Assembly: GCA_001606155.1 (NCBI GenBank)
Contig: LODT01000034.1
Coordinates: forward strand, 62,001 to 126,000
Origin: Tieghemostelium lacteum
Lineage: Eukaryota > Evosea > Eumycetozoa > Dictyosteliales > Raperosteliaceae
DNA length: 64,000 nucleotides
Reading direction: 5' to 3'
Of the stretch, positions 21,610-32,838 are shown in pieces. Each line of letters starts with the position of its first letter. Position 1 is the first letter of the stretch. The notes under the pieces were generated by a model. That model was given only the letters and a program-made list of their open reading frames with translations, did not search any database and was not told where the DNA came from. A program made the position numbers and the translations under genes.

Positions 21610-21908
21610 GTTTACTTTCTATACTATAGATATAAATTAATTAAAATTTTCTAATTTTATTCATTATTTATTCGAACTACCATTGGGGGTGTTTGTGTGA
21701 AAAAAATAAATGTAAATCTCAATTTTTAATATTGCATATTGTGTGTTTGAAACAATAACAATAATTTTTTTAGCTATTGACTTATCAAAGCACACACTAT
21801 AAATGTGTTGATGTGTTGTCAATATATAATTTGAAAAAATGTGTTTATATAAATGTTATTTTTAGAAGTAGTAATAGTATTGTAGTAGTTAGTAGTAGTA
21901 GACAGGAA

Positions 21909-24668
21909 ATGAAATTAAAATATGATTACAACTATAGTTTATCAGATGATGAGTCTAATAACAATATCTTAGATGATGAAAGTTATAGATTAGATATAGA
22001 AGAAAATAATAAATTATTATTCAATAGAAAATCATCAAACTATAATAATTATTCAAGTGGTCCTAATAGTAGTAATAGATCAGTTAATGATAAATCTAAA
22101 TGGTATAAATTTATGAGAAAGAATAGGTTCTATTTAGTAGTATCACTATTCCTATTCGCATTATTTTCATTTATATTGTTATTGGTAATTTTAAAGTTTG
22201 GCAACAGTGATAAAGTATTTTCAAGTTACTGTAAATCAACTCAACATAGGAATAATCAGAATCTACTGAAACTAGGTAAATGTTGGTTAAATTATTTAGA
22301 TGTAAAGAATGGTGACTATTCATGTACACCAGTTTCTGAAAAGAGAGTTGATACCTACCAATACTATACCACACAATTAATGTCAACTCCATTAGTTGAT
22401 ATTATAGTACCTTTGTATAATACACCTGTTTATCAATTAGAAGAATGTATGGAATCTCTACTTGAACAATCATTTCAACAGTTTAGAATCATACTAGTGA
22501 ATGATGGTTCTAATAATAGTCTAACTAATGAATATATACAATCACTAAAAGAAACTGATGATAGATTTCTTGTAGTTGAATTAGAGACTAATCAAGGTCT
22601 ACCAAATGCCCGAAATCAAGGATTGTTAAAATCAACAGCTCCATTTATACTATTTATAGATTCTGATGATCTTTTAGAACCAACATCTGTAGAGAAAATG
22701 TATTGGAAGTTATTGACAAGTGAGAAGGTTTATTTCACTAAAGGTCACACTATTGGATTCCAAGCATTTAATTATACTTGGAAGAAAGGTTTTGAAGAAA
22801 ATCAAGTATTTCTAAAAGAGAATCAAATTACTATAACTACAATGTTTAAAAGAGTAGTGTTTTATAATAACAGTAGTAACTATAAACTAAATGAAACAGT
22901 TCTGATGTTTGATTCTTCATTTAGAGATGGTATGGAAGATTGGGATTTCTATTTAAACTGTGCATCTAATGGTTACTGGGGTGAAACTATTCCGGAACCT
23001 ATGGACTGGTACAGAAGAAAAGACCAGTTAACTTTTGAAAAAGATTGGAAAAATCATGCAAAAAAAGAACATATTCAAACCATCTTAAAATCTAAATATC
23101 CTGATCTATACAATCAACCTGATAATTATTTCAGGATACCATCAACCACAGAGTCATTTTATATACATCAAAATGAATATAAATACGAATCAATTAATGT
23201 ATTGAGTAAGGATAAACCGAGAATACTGTTTATTCTACCTTGGTTATCTACTGGTGGTGCTGATAAGTTTAATTTAAATCTATGTAGACAATTGATTGAG
23301 TTGGGTTGGGAAATCACAATAGTAACTACTGAGGCTCAGAATGAAATATCTTATCATTGGTTATCTCAATTTCAGTTGATAACTAGTGATATATTTATAG
23401 TTAATAATTTTATTACTATAAATCATGTTCCTAATTTTATGTGTTATCTATTATCATCTAGATCTATTGATGTGGTTTTCTTGTCAAATAGTGAATTGGG
23501 ATATCAAATGTTACCTTGGATCAGCGAAACATGTTCTAGTAAACCATTGATAGTTGACTATAATCACATGGAAGAAGAGTATTGGAAGAATGGAGGATAT
23601 CCAAGATACTCAATTGCATATAGTCAATATATTAATCACCATTTTGTATCATCAAAATACTTGTCAAATTATTATAAAAGTAAATCACATGTAAACAATG
23701 ATAAATTGTTAGTTCAATATATAAATATAAATTCAGAGGAATTTAAATTTAATAATACCATAAGGGAAGAGATAAAAACTAGATATGCCATACCAATGGA
23801 TCAAGTTGTGATTTTATATGCTGCCAGAATGGTTGAACAAAAACAACCAATGTTATTATTGGATCTAGTAAATCAACTCTATCAACAATCAAATAATGGT
23901 GAGAATTTTAGATTTTCTGTATTTTTAGTTGGTGATGGTCCCTTGAAGAGTAAAGTAGATGAATATGTTCACAGAAATGGCTTAAGTGATTTGGTTAAAG
24001 TTCTAGGTGATGTACCTCCAGAAGATATGAAAAATGTATTATCTGCATCTGATATTGTATTTCTACCTAGTAAGATGGAGGGTATATCCATGCTATTCTA
24101 TGAAGCAATGTCAATAGGTGTAATACCAGTTGGACTGAATATCAGTGGTCAAAGTGAATTAGTTACCAATAATACAGGTTATCTTTTGAATAATGAATCT
24201 GATTATCTAAAAATTCTAAAATATCTAATTGAAAATCCAAAACATCGAAAGGAATTATCTATTCAATGTAGAAAGAGAATAGAGTCACTGTTCTCTGTTG
24301 ATATTATGGGTAAATCAATTGTAGATAGTATGTGCTTGTGTAATAAGAATAGAAAAGAAAATCTCATTCGACCATCAAAGTTTAGTAGTCATAACCAACC
24401 AATTCTCAAAGAGATGGTTATGCAATCACTAGAGTATCACAAAGTTGAAAGAGAGAATTCCAAACTTTGGCAAACTGTAAACAGACAATCCATCATTATT
24501 GAAAATGACATTGAACAACACAATAACTCACCAGCAAAAACCGAGGAGATATTAGAACTAACAAACAAAATTCAACAATTGGAAAGAGCATTAGAAATTC
24601 AAACAAATGAATACCAAACCTATCTCAAAGAAACAGAAAAACTTTATAATAAGTTTACAAATCAATGA
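21909..24668 (+). CDS. Type II membrane protein with tandem GT2 and GT4 glycosyltransferase domains
   Basis: The first in-frame ATG is at 21909 (MKLKYDYNYSLSDDE), giving 919 aa; the frame is open further upstream but without ATG. A cytoplasmic Asn/Ser-rich tail of about 70 residues precedes one transmembrane helix (FYLVVSLFLFALFSFILLLV). A GT-A fold family 2 domain follows (VDIIVPLYNTP; ILVNDGSNN; NQGLPNARNQGL; DxD motif in FIDSDDLLEP), then a GT-B family 4 domain (ILPWLSTGGADKFNLNL; LYAARMVEQKQP; VGDGPLKSKV; the E-x7-E motif in MEGISMLFYEAMSIG). A coiled coil of about 60 residues ends the protein. The topology suggests a Golgi enzyme that adds two sugars in sequence; donor and acceptor are unknown. 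Single exon. Confidence 0.88.
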   Translation: MKLKYDYNYSLSDDESNNNILDDESYRLDIEENNKLLFNRKSSNYNNYSSGPNSSNRSVNDKSKWYKFMRKNRFYLVVSLFLFALFSFILLLVILKFGNSDKVFSSYCKSTQHRNNQNLLKLGKCWLNYLDVKNGDYSCTPVSEKRVDTYQYYTTQLMSTPLVDIIVPLYNTPVYQLEECMESLLEQSFQQFRIILVNDGSNNSLTNEYIQSLKETDDRFLVVELETNQGLPNARNQGLLKSTAPFILFIDSDDLLEPTSVEKMYWKLLTSEKVYFTKGHTIGFQAFNYTWKKGFEENQVFLKENQITITTMFKRVVFYNNSSNYKLNETVLMFDSSFRDGMEDWDFYLNCASNGYWGETIPEPMDWYRRKDQLTFEKDWKNHAKKEHIQTILKSKYPDLYNQPDNYFRIPSTTESFYIHQNEYKYESINVLSKDKPRILFILPWLSTGGADKFNLNLCRQLIELGWEITIVTTEAQNEISYHWLSQFQLITSDIFIVNNFITINHVPNFMCYLLSSRSIDVVFLSNSELGYQMLPWISETCSSKPLIVDYNHMEEEYWKNGGYPRYSIAYSQYINHHFVSSKYLSNYYKSKSHVNNDKLLVQYININSEEFKFNNTIREEIKTRYAIPMDQVVILYAARMVEQKQPMLLLDLVNQLYQQSNNGENFRFSVFLVGDGPLKSKVDEYVHRNGLSDLVKVLGDVPPEDMKNVLSASDIVFLPSKMEGISMLFYEAMSIGVIPVGLNISGQSELVTNNTGYLLNNESDYLKILKYLIENPKHRKELSIQCRKRIESLFSVDIMGKSIVDSMCLCNKNRKENLIRPSKFSSHNQPILKEMVMQSLEYHKVERENSKLWQTVNRQSIIIENDIEQHNNSPAKTEEILELTNKIQQLERALEIQTNEYQTYLKETEKLYNKFTNQ

Positions 24669-24735
24669 TAAAATTCATTTATTATTCTGTAACCTGTTTT
24701 CAGTATATATCTATTCATTACAAACATAAAATACT

Positions 24736-27560
24736 CTAATTTATTGAAAATAAATTCTTGTAAGATTTTTTGGGTTTGATATTTTTCAAAAAGGTAGAAA
24801 TATCAATGTGCCCACTTAGCAATGCAGTGTCATAAGGTGTCTCACCAGTTACATTCTTGATATTTGGATTTGCTTGATTTTGAATGAGAAATTTAATGGT
24901 TTTAATATGTCCTGCAGAAGCTGCCATGTGTAATGGAGTCCATTGTTTGGCATTCTTTACATCGATTGGAACAGTTCCAAGATTGAGAATAGATTGTATA
25001 CTATTGATATCACCAGACAAAGATGCACCATGTAATGGAGTATCACCATTTCTATCACATTTTGTTGCATTGGCACCTTTGGATACTAGTACCTCTACCA
25101 CTCTTGAATTACCCATCAATGCTGCTACATGTAGTGGTGTTACTTGATCTTTATTGGTTCTTTGAACATCTGCACCCATTGTAATCATCATATCTACTAA
25201 ATCTGCATTGGTAGTATAACAAGCACCATGTAAAGGTGTATTTCCATAGCAATCAGGTTGGTTTATATCTGCACCTACACCCAGTAATGCCAAAACACAA
25301 TCTTGATATCCAGCCATTGCAGCAGCATGTAATGCATGTTCTTGATAGTTATTAGGTCTGAGCATTGGTGAGACTAAAGGTGATTCACCAACTTCAACTT
25401 CACCAACAATAGACGATCTTTGAGTTGGAAGTGGTAATGGGCTGCTGTGTGTACCACCTTGTACTCCCCACCTAATTAGAGTCAGTGAAATCTCAGTAAA
25501 CCCCTTTTTTAAAGCTACCATTAGAGGTATATCACCTTGTGCATCTTGACAATGTGGAATAGCACCTTTAGTCAAAAACATGGATGCCAATTCAATACTT
25601 CCAATTGAACATGCATAATGCAGAGGTGTCTCACCATACTTGTTTTGACAATTCAATTGCACACCTTTAGCTGTAGACATTAGAATCTGAGCACATTCAG
25701 TAGACCCTTTTCTAACTGCTATATGAAGTGGTGTCTCTCCTTCAAAATTCTCAGCATTCACTTGAGCACCCATTGCAATCATTAGTTCTAAGACTCTAGA
25801 ATGATTTTGATATACACATTTATGTAATGGAGTTTCACCCCATTTATCCTTAGCCTCCAGATTTGCACCTCTACTTATAAGATGTTGACTTATATCCAAA
25901 AGTCCATAATAAACAGCGACATGAAGTGCAGTTTCATCTTGATCATTTGGAATATTAGGATCAGCACCTTTGTCTAATAGTAATGTTATTGATTGTAAAT
26001 TAGATTCTCTTTGTTCTGAACTTGAAGCACCCATAGTTGCTTTAAATAAAGGTGTTGAACCATCTCTACATTTTGAATTCACTTCAGAACCTCCATGAGA
26101 CAGTGTACCTACACACTCAGAATATCCATGAAATGCAGCAACATGTAAAGCAGTCATTCCCAATTCATTTCTAATTCTAGGATCAGCACCAGATTGTAAA
26201 AGAATCTGAATTTGTTGATTTGAACCACAACTAGCTGCATAATGAAGACTTGTTCCATAATATGACTTTGCATTGACATTGGCATTATTGGCAATCAGTA
26301 AATTTAGTATCTTAATGTTACCTGCATAACAAGCTTCATGAAGACATGTAATACCATACTCTTTTTTCAATTTAAAATTGGTTGAAGAGGAGTTGGTTGT
26401 GGTTATAATAGTAGGTGTTGTACTATTATTTTGATTTAAAATTACATTAAAAATGAGGTTACTAGGATCCTGGAGTGACAGATTAATATCAGCACCATAG
26501 TTTAACAGTGTCTTTATAACCTCAATCTTTGCGGAATGACATGCATAATGAAGTGCAGTCTTACCAGAATAATCTTGTATATTTACATTGATTTGATACT
26601 TTTCAATCAAAAGTACCATTGTTTCTACATAGCCTTTATAGGCACAAATGTGCAGTGGTGTAACACCATAGTTATCTTTCACCACACTATAATTTACAGA
26701 GGGATCCAACATTGGGTCCGATTTCAGTCTAGACAATATCTCTTCATTTGACAATGCAATAGTATCCAAACTATTACTAGATGCAGATGTCACTAAATTC
26801 TGGTTACCTCCACTATTTGATAATATAGATCTTGGTGTATTTCCAGTACCTCCTTGTCCACCACTAATACCAACACTAACATTATCATCATCTCTAGTCA
26901 ACAATGCCTCTGCAATCTCATTAGAAATTGAAAAATGAAATGAATTTAAAGCCAATTGTTGAGCTGTTATTTGATCTTTAGTCTTTAATGTCAATTTAGC
27001 TCTCTTTTCAATTAACATTGTTGCAAAATCACTATGTCCTCTCCATGCACATATATGTAATGGTGTCCAATTCTCATTAGTTAAACAATTTATATTAGCA
27101 CCATTTTGAATGAGTATTAATGCACATTCAATTCTATCAAATAATGCGGCATCTATAGTATATAATTTGAATATTAATATATTTCTGTAGTATATTATGT
27201 AAATAGAGAAAGAGGGAGTGAGATAGGAGATCACATACAATGCAGAGGTGTCCAATCTTCTTTGTCTTTTAGATTTAAATCAGAGAGTGTTATAGATGAT
27301 AATATTATATCTAGTGAACCATAAGAATCATATTCTATACAATAGTGTATTGGTGTTTTACCATCAGATGCTCTGAAATCTAATTTGGTTAGATTCTTAT
27401 TTTGTCTACAAAATTCTACAATAAATTCTTTATCATCGTTTCTAATGGCTTCTAATAGTGAACTAAAATTATTTATAAATCCAGGTTTAAACTTATTTTC
27501 ATCATCATTATTATTATTATTTACTATATCAGGTGATATTGCTAGTGGTGTTTCATTCAT
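24736..27560 (-). CDS. Ankyrin-repeat protein, 912 aa, about 21 repeats
   Basis: Exon 1 is 27239-27560 and exon 2 is 24736-27152; donor GTATGT, acceptor ATAG. The join (CAT T + AT GCC) creates a perfect ankyrin helix, DWTPLHYAALFDRIECALIL, which confirms the model. Repeats with the TPLHxAA / GADIN consensus run almost the whole length, for example TPLHICAYKGYVETM, TALHYACHSAKIEVI, TPLHIAVRKGSTECA, TPLHGACYTTNADLV and TPLHMAASAGHIKTI. Breaks occur near residues 210-265 (Gly/Ser/Asn linker), 360-380 (Thr/Ser) and 700-720 (Ser/Pro). No kinase, SAM, zinc-finger or membrane segment is visible, so it is probably an adaptor or scaffold. Target unknown. Confidence 0.9.
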
Positions 27561-27657
27561 TGATTTTTAATTGATATGGTACAAAAAAGAATTGAAATTT
27601 TCACTGAAAAAAAAAAAGTTACACACTGATCTAAATATCAGATATTTTAAAATAAAT

Positions 27658-29400
27658 TTATTTAAGTCTTTTACTTGTAATATCCATTTTTTGTTTAATA
27701 CATTTTTTATCGAATAATTTAGAAAAATGTTCATGTAATTTAGGGTCTTGAAATTGTAGTGTTTTAATTGTGTTGTTTTTGATAATAATTTCAGAGAGTC
27801 TATTTACGTTAAAAGCATGTTGGAATGGATTTCCAAAGTATCTGCTTTGGACGTATAGATGTTCTATTGTAATGTTTTTAGATAACATGGTACAGAGGAA
27901 TTCTAAATCATCAGAAACACATCTATCCAATTGTAAATGTGTAATATTGGTATTGTTATAGATAGATGGTAGAATTTCATTTGGAAATGGTATGTTTATC
28001 AATTTCATTGCGGTTAGTGTCTTATGATGGCAGTTAAAGAGATTGGAGATTGCTTGTACTTCATCACCAATTAGTTTGCCATTATGTTGAAAACTAACTA
28101 GTTTTAAACTATGATGTTCAATAGTTTCGCAAATCTCTACTAAATTCAAAGAACCTTTTATATCCATATAAAAGATATAAAAGTCTTCTAATTGTGGTAT
28201 ATCTTTTAGTATACTTGGAATATATTTACATTGTGTATCATAATTAACTTGTAAATCTAAACTTTTTACAGAAGTTAAATTATTACAATTAATAAGGTCT
28301 TTGTGTTTATGATAATCTAATACCAAGTCCACTATATTATCCCTATGTTGCCATCGCGATAAAAAGTATATATTCACTTGCATTGTATGAATACTTTTAT
28401 TGGATATCTCTGGGTAAACAACAGGGCTATCATCACTATAGAATATGAAATTGGTGTTAAATGATTCTAAGGTTTTACTAGACTCTGAATTGAGATATTT
28501 AATCAATGCCATTTCTAATACTGATGATATTTTACTTGGTAATTGACAGAATATCGAGAGAATCTTTAGATTTTTAAATCCATTAGTAAAGAATGTAGCT
28601 TGGTTAATTTTCATAGGAGAATTATACATTGCATACAAATATTCTCTGTTATTGAGATCTAAACGGAATCTATCAAGGTTACCCTGTAATTGAATGAATG
28701 GAAGTATATCATATCTATCAACAATATAAGTGTCACTAGATATCAGTTCGAGTGATTTAACTTTTTGTAATTTCGTGATCTCTTTAAAAGAAACTGGGCA
28801 GAAATTAGATATCTCAAAAGTTACATTCTCAATGACTTTACTAGAACTGATAATATCTAATAGGATATTAACTAATGAAAAGGATTTAACCTTAAACTGA
28901 GTTAGATAGTAACTTTTAGCATCTCTAAGATTCCTATAGGTACAATCTTCAAGTTCTTTTAAAACATCATCTCTATTTTCACCAATTTTAATAGAAATCT
29001 GCATCACATTTAAAATCCTTGTACACACTCTGTCATTATATTCATGTTTTTCCATTTCCAATCTTAGTGATACAGATTCACAACACCCCAACATTACCAA
29101 TTCTTCGACGGTTTGATATAAAATATCAGTAATAGGGTAATTACAATTGTATGCCTCGACTTGTACATTAATGAATCCCAAAGTCTTTGAAGATATCTTT
29201 TTATAAATCTCTAAATGGTCATGATGTCTAATATCAAATCTCTGTTTCCAATATAATTTTCTTACAATATCATTTGAAAACTCTTTTGATAGGAGTAGTA
29301 ATGTTCCCAATATCCATTTTCTAAAACCAATTTCTTTTGTATCATAGATATCAATAAATAATTGTATAATTTTTAATAACAATATTTTAGGTATCTCCAT
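27658..29400 (-). CDS. F-box-like/LRR-like family protein, copy 1 of tandem pair
   Basis: The true start is the ATG at 29400 (MEIPKILLLKIIQLFIDIYD); the frame extends a few codons further without ATG. 580 aa. The N-terminus is helical and F-box-like: ILLLKIIQLFIDIYD, RKWILGTLLLLSKEFSND, VRKLYWKQRFDI, i.e. a hydrophobic start, conserved Trp and 'SKEFSNDIVRKLYW'. The rest is built of irregular leucine-rich strands such as NITHLQLDRCVSDDLEFL and ITIEHLYVQSRYFGNPF. This type of family is heavily expanded in dictyostelids; members may be substrate receptors of SCF-type ubiquitin ligases, but no specific function is known. Copy 2 follows head-to-tail 62 bp away. Confidence 0.7.
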   Translation of the reverse strand: MEIPKILLLKIIQLFIDIYDTKEIGFRKWILGTLLLLSKEFSNDIVRKLYWKQRFDIRHHDHLEIYKKISSKTLGFINVQVEAYNCNYPITDILYQTVEELVMLGCCESVSLRLEMEKHEYNDRVCTRILNVMQISIKIGENRDDVLKELEDCTYRNLRDAKSYYLTQFKVKSFSLVNILLDIISSSKVIENVTFEISNFCPVSFKEITKLQKVKSLELISSDTYIVDRYDILPFIQLQGNLDRFRLDLNNREYLYAMYNSPMKINQATFFTNGFKNLKILSIFCQLPSKISSVLEMALIKYLNSESSKTLESFNTNFIFYSDDSPVVYPEISNKSIHTMQVNIYFLSRWQHRDNIVDLVLDYHKHKDLINCNNLTSVKSLDLQVNYDTQCKYIPSILKDIPQLEDFYIFYMDIKGSLNLVEICETIEHHSLKLVSFQHNGKLIGDEVQAISNLFNCHHKTLTAMKLINIPFPNEILPSIYNNTNITHLQLDRCVSDDLEFLCTMLSKNITIEHLYVQSRYFGNPFQHAFNVNRLSEIIIKNNTIKTLQFQDPKLHEHFSKLFDKKCIKQKMDITSKRLK

Positions 29401-29461
29401 TATAACGATCACATGTAAAAAAAATATCTAGGAATTTAAATTTTAAATAAAAATAGATTAA

Positions 29462-31198
29462 TCACCAACTATCTAATTGATTTCTTTTATTTGTAATATC
29501 CATTTTATGTTGAATAGCCTTTTGAATAAATAATTTACCAAAATGTAAATCGAATTGGTCATCTCTTATATTAAGTGTTTTAATAGTGTTGTTTTTGTTT
29601 ATAACTTGAGAGACTCTTTGGACATTGTATGGTAGATTGAATGGATTTCCAAAGTATCTACTTTCAACGTATAGATGTTCTATAGTAGAGTTTTTAGATA
29701 ACATTTCCATGAGAAACTCGACATCATCAGATATACATTTATCTAATTGTAAATGTGTAATATTGGTATTGTTGTAGATTGATGGAAGGATTTCATTAGG
29801 TAATGTTATAAATATAAGTTTGATTGTGGTTAGAGTTTTATGATGAAAATTAAAGAGTTTAGCAATGGCATTTACTTCATCTCCTATAAGTGACCCACTT
29901 TGTTTCTGAAAACTAATTAATTTCAAAGTGGGGTGTAAAATTATAGTTTCTGAAATTGCCTCTAAATTCATAGATTTGAAACCACCAAAATATAGATATA
30001 ACTCTTTTAGTTGTGGGATGTCTTGAAGAATCTGTGGGACAGATTTACATTGTTCAACATTATTAATTTGTAAATACAAACTTGTTAATGCTGTTAATTC
30101 ACTACTTTTTATAGGGCCACCTATATAATTGCTGAAATCTAAAACCAAATCTACTATATTGTGTTTAGTTTGCCAAAGTAAAAATAAGAATATATTCACT
30201 TGTAGTGTGTGAATACTATCATTGGATACCGTTGGGTAAACAACCATATCTTCAATATCACTAAATGCTAAATTTGTGTTGAAGAATTCTAAGGTTTTAC
30301 TAGAATCTGAATTGAGATATTCAATCAATGCCAATTTCAATATGGGTGATATTCCACCTGGTGTCATAGAGGATATAGACAGACTCTTTAGATTTCTAAA
30401 TCCATTTGTAAAGAATGTAGGTTGGTTAATGAATTTAGTTAATGTAGGTGACATTTCTCTATTACGAATATCAAGATGAAATCTCTCTAGATTTCCTTGT
30501 AATTGAATGAATGGAAGTATATTATAACTATCAACAATACTAGCCTCACTAGATGAAATTTGTAGAGATTTGACTTTTTGTAATTTCATAGATTCTATAG
30601 AAACTTCACTATATATATTTAAGACCCCAATAGTTACATTCTCAATGACTTTACTAGAATTGATTATATCTACAATAATATCAACTAATGAAAAAGGTTC
30701 AGATTTTTGGGTTGGATAGTAACTTTTAGAATTTCTTAGAGTACTATAAGGGCAATCTTTAAGTTCTTTTATAACATCATCTCTATTTTCACCAATTTTA
30801 ATAGAAGTCAACATATTCTTAACTTTTGTAAAGAGTTTACCTCCACTATTTCTTCCATGTTCTAATTTTAGAGTTATAGATTCACAACATCCTAACATTG
30901 ACAGTTCTTCAATGGAATGATATGAAATATCAGTAATAGAGTAATTGTATCCCTCTACTTGTACATTAGTGAATCCCATTGTCTTTGAAGATATCTTTTT
31001 ATAAATCTCTAAATGATCATTTTGCAGAATATCAAATCTCTGTTTCCAATATAATTTTCTTACAATATCATTTGAAAACTCTTTTGATAGGAGTAGTAAT
31101 GTTCCCAATATCCATTTTCTAAAACTAATTCCTTTTGTATCATAGATATCAATAAATGTTTGTATAATTTTCAAAATTAATATTTTAGGTGTCTCCAT
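29462..31198 (-). CDS. F-box-like/LRR-like family protein, copy 2 of tandem pair
   Basis: 578 aa, single exon, ATG at 31198 (METPKILILKIIQTFIDIYD). Colinear with its neighbour over the whole length. Identity is very high at the N-terminus (RKWILGTLLLLSKEFSND and VRKLYWKQRFDI are identical) and at the C-terminal repeats (LPSIYNNTNITHLQLD, RYFGNPF), and lower in the centre. This suggests tandem duplication with divergence focused on the middle LRR-like section, where a substrate would bind if it is an F-box receptor (inference). Confidence 0.7.
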   Translation of the reverse strand: METPKILILKIIQTFIDIYDTKGISFRKWILGTLLLLSKEFSNDIVRKLYWKQRFDILQNDHLEIYKKISSKTMGFTNVQVEGYNYSITDISYHSIEELSMLGCCESITLKLEHGRNSGGKLFTKVKNMLTSIKIGENRDDVIKELKDCPYSTLRNSKSYYPTQKSEPFSLVDIIVDIINSSKVIENVTIGVLNIYSEVSIESMKLQKVKSLQISSSEASIVDSYNILPFIQLQGNLERFHLDIRNREMSPTLTKFINQPTFFTNGFRNLKSLSISSMTPGGISPILKLALIEYLNSDSSKTLEFFNTNLAFSDIEDMVVYPTVSNDSIHTLQVNIFLFLLWQTKHNIVDLVLDFSNYIGGPIKSSELTALTSLYLQINNVEQCKSVPQILQDIPQLKELYLYFGGFKSMNLEAISETIILHPTLKLISFQKQSGSLIGDEVNAIAKLFNFHHKTLTTIKLIFITLPNEILPSIYNNTNITHLQLDKCISDDVEFLMEMLSKNSTIEHLYVESRYFGNPFNLPYNVQRVSQVINKNNTIKTLNIRDDQFDLHFGKLFIQKAIQHKMDITNKRNQLDSW

Positions 31199-31728
31199 TT
31201 TTTATCAAATAAAATATCAATTTATATAAAAAATCCCACATTCAAAATAAAATTTAAAAACCTAAATAATAATAAAATACTGATAATTCAACTCGGATGA
31301 TGAGAATTCTAGTAATCAAGAGAATATATTATTTCTTATCAGGATAGATGGTTTAAATGGAGTCTATTGAAAAGAGGTAATAATACACCAATGAGAAAAG
31401 GAAAAGCAGTAAAAAATCATTCTTTTTTTGTCTATCAACAGGCTATGAAATCAAATAAAATTTTAATTAAACATTGATTAGTTAATGGTGCTTTAAAACA
31501 AAGTTTGGAACAGATATTAGCGTTCCGAGATAAATTAAATAAAGAATATTTGATAGTCCTTAGGTTTGGGATCAAGGTTATATTCAGATTCTGGTAGTGA
31601 AATTGCGAACACTGGAAATTATCTTTATTCTAAATTATATTATCAAAATTAATTGAAGAAAATATAAATATAACTCCTTAATTATTTTTTATACATTTAT
31701 TTATTTATTTATTATACATTTTTCTAAT
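31199..31728 (+). pseudogene. Spacer with a degraded coding-like fragment
   Basis: On the plus strand, about 31298-31600 has codon-like composition in one main frame (WFKWSLLKRGNNTPMRKGK; later NGALKQSLEQILAFRDKLN) but no start codon and interruptions. It is GC-richer than true spacers nearby. I do not recognise its family, and it matches none of the flanking genes by eye. It may be a remnant of a host gene or of a mobile element. The rest of the interval is plain A/T-rich spacer. Confidence 0.35.
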
Positions 31729-32331
31729 TTAAAATATATTGACTTTTAAAGAAACAGGATCTTTTTTCAAAAGTTTAATTGATAAAATACCATTTTCAAA
31801 ATTTGCATTGATATTGTCCAAATCTAAATATTGGTTCTTGATTGAAATTACTTTTTTGAATTTACCACTTTCAATCTCTCTGGTCAAATATTGGTGTTTT
31901 GATGTTGGTTTTTCTTGTTGTGGTTTTTCTTCCTCTGAAGATGGTTTGACTAATTGTTTATTGTAAGTGTTATTAGTACCTTCTACCTCTTCAAAATCTT
32001 CAATTGTAGGTTTATCAGATTCAGTAATTTTGTTATTGCTCGATGTATTTTTATCAGTATTGGCGAAGAATGAAGATTTTCTCTTATTTTCACCAGAAAT
32101 AATGAGATTTGATTTTTCAATATCAATTTTAATGTCTTGTTTATTGACACCAGCCAACTCTATTTCGATGATATAAGAATCTGCTTGTTCAATGATATTA
32201 CTATTTGGAGTATAGAATCTCTCAACCAGTTCTTTTGATTTTGATTTTAACAATTCATTGTATAATTGTTTTTCAAGTTCATCAAAGAATGATTGATTTT
32301 TTGGTTGATTGTAAAATACTCTGCAAGACAT
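31729..32331 (-). CDS. Small heat-shock protein (Hsp20/alpha-crystallin) with long insertion
   Basis: ATP-independent chaperone that holds unfolded proteins. The alpha-crystallin domain starts near residue 45 (IIEQADSYIIEIELAGVNKQ, DIKIDIEKSNLIISGENKRK) and ends at the C-terminal part REIESGKFKKVISIKNQYLD, then the glycine-leucine signature region ENGILSIKLLKKDP. Between beta strands lies a charged, Ser/Asn/Glu-rich insertion of about 60 residues (roughly 85-145). Insertions at this place are typical of the dictyostelid HspG group, so this is a family trait, not damage. No C-terminal I-x-I motif is evident. 200 aa, single exon. A candidate heat-shock element lies upstream at 32523-32530. Confidence 0.88.
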   Translation of the reverse strand: MSCRVFYNQPKNQSFFDELEKQLYNELLKSKSKELVERFYTPNSNIIEQADSYIIEIELAGVNKQDIKIDIEKSNLIISGENKRKSSFFANTDKNTSSNNKITESDKPTIEDFEEVEGTNNTYNKQLVKPSSEEEKPQQEKPTSKHQYLTREIESGKFKKVISIKNQYLDLDNINANFENGILSIKLLKKDPVSLKVNIF

Positions 32332-32838
32332 TGTTGTTATGAGTTTTATATTATATTTGTAAAAATTTAATTGTTAATAGTATTAATTGAATTTGACTTA
32401 ATGATGTAATTTAAATTTTGAAAGCTTTTTTATAATTGTAAACTTGAATTTTAATTTTATAATTCTTTAAAATTAATTTTTATTTCATTGAAAATAATTT
32501 TATTTTTTAGCAATATTTGCACGAAATTTCAAAAAAAATTAAATTTCATAATTCCCTTAAAACTCAAATAATTATAATATTTAATCAGAATTTAAATTGT
32601 TAAAATACTTTTGAATGGGAAGAGACATCAGATTCTACTATTTATGATCAGAACAACAAGACACGTTCTAAACCAAACTTGAATCCTAAAATCCCAATAA
32701 ATACTCTCCTTTTTTTATTTTGAGCATTTACTCTATTGTTATGATAGTGATAATTTAAATTTATCTCCATTCTTAATTCTCATTAATAATTTTTATTATT
32801 TTTTTCATTTTCATTTGACAAATAGACAGATTCAAAAT
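32332..32838. promoter_or_regulatory. Divergent spacer with candidate heat-shock element
   Basis: A/T-rich interval between the Hsp20 gene (minus) and the gene with the in-frame TGA (plus). GAAATTTC at 32523-32530 is a perfect GAAnnTTC pair, about 190 bp upstream of the Hsp20 start; further TTC units at 32545 and 32552 are not in strict 5-bp phase. In such A/T-rich DNA a chance match is possible. Confidence 0.3.

Noticed and set aside
27231-27560. Separate small ankyrin gene
   Set aside because: Splicing at GTATGT/ATAG rebuilds a perfect ankyrin helix across the junction, so it is exon 1 of the large ankyrin gene.
31900-32080. Frame damage in the small heat-shock protein
   Set aside because: The extra charged segment is in frame, and insertions at this place are normal in dictyostelid HspG-type proteins.
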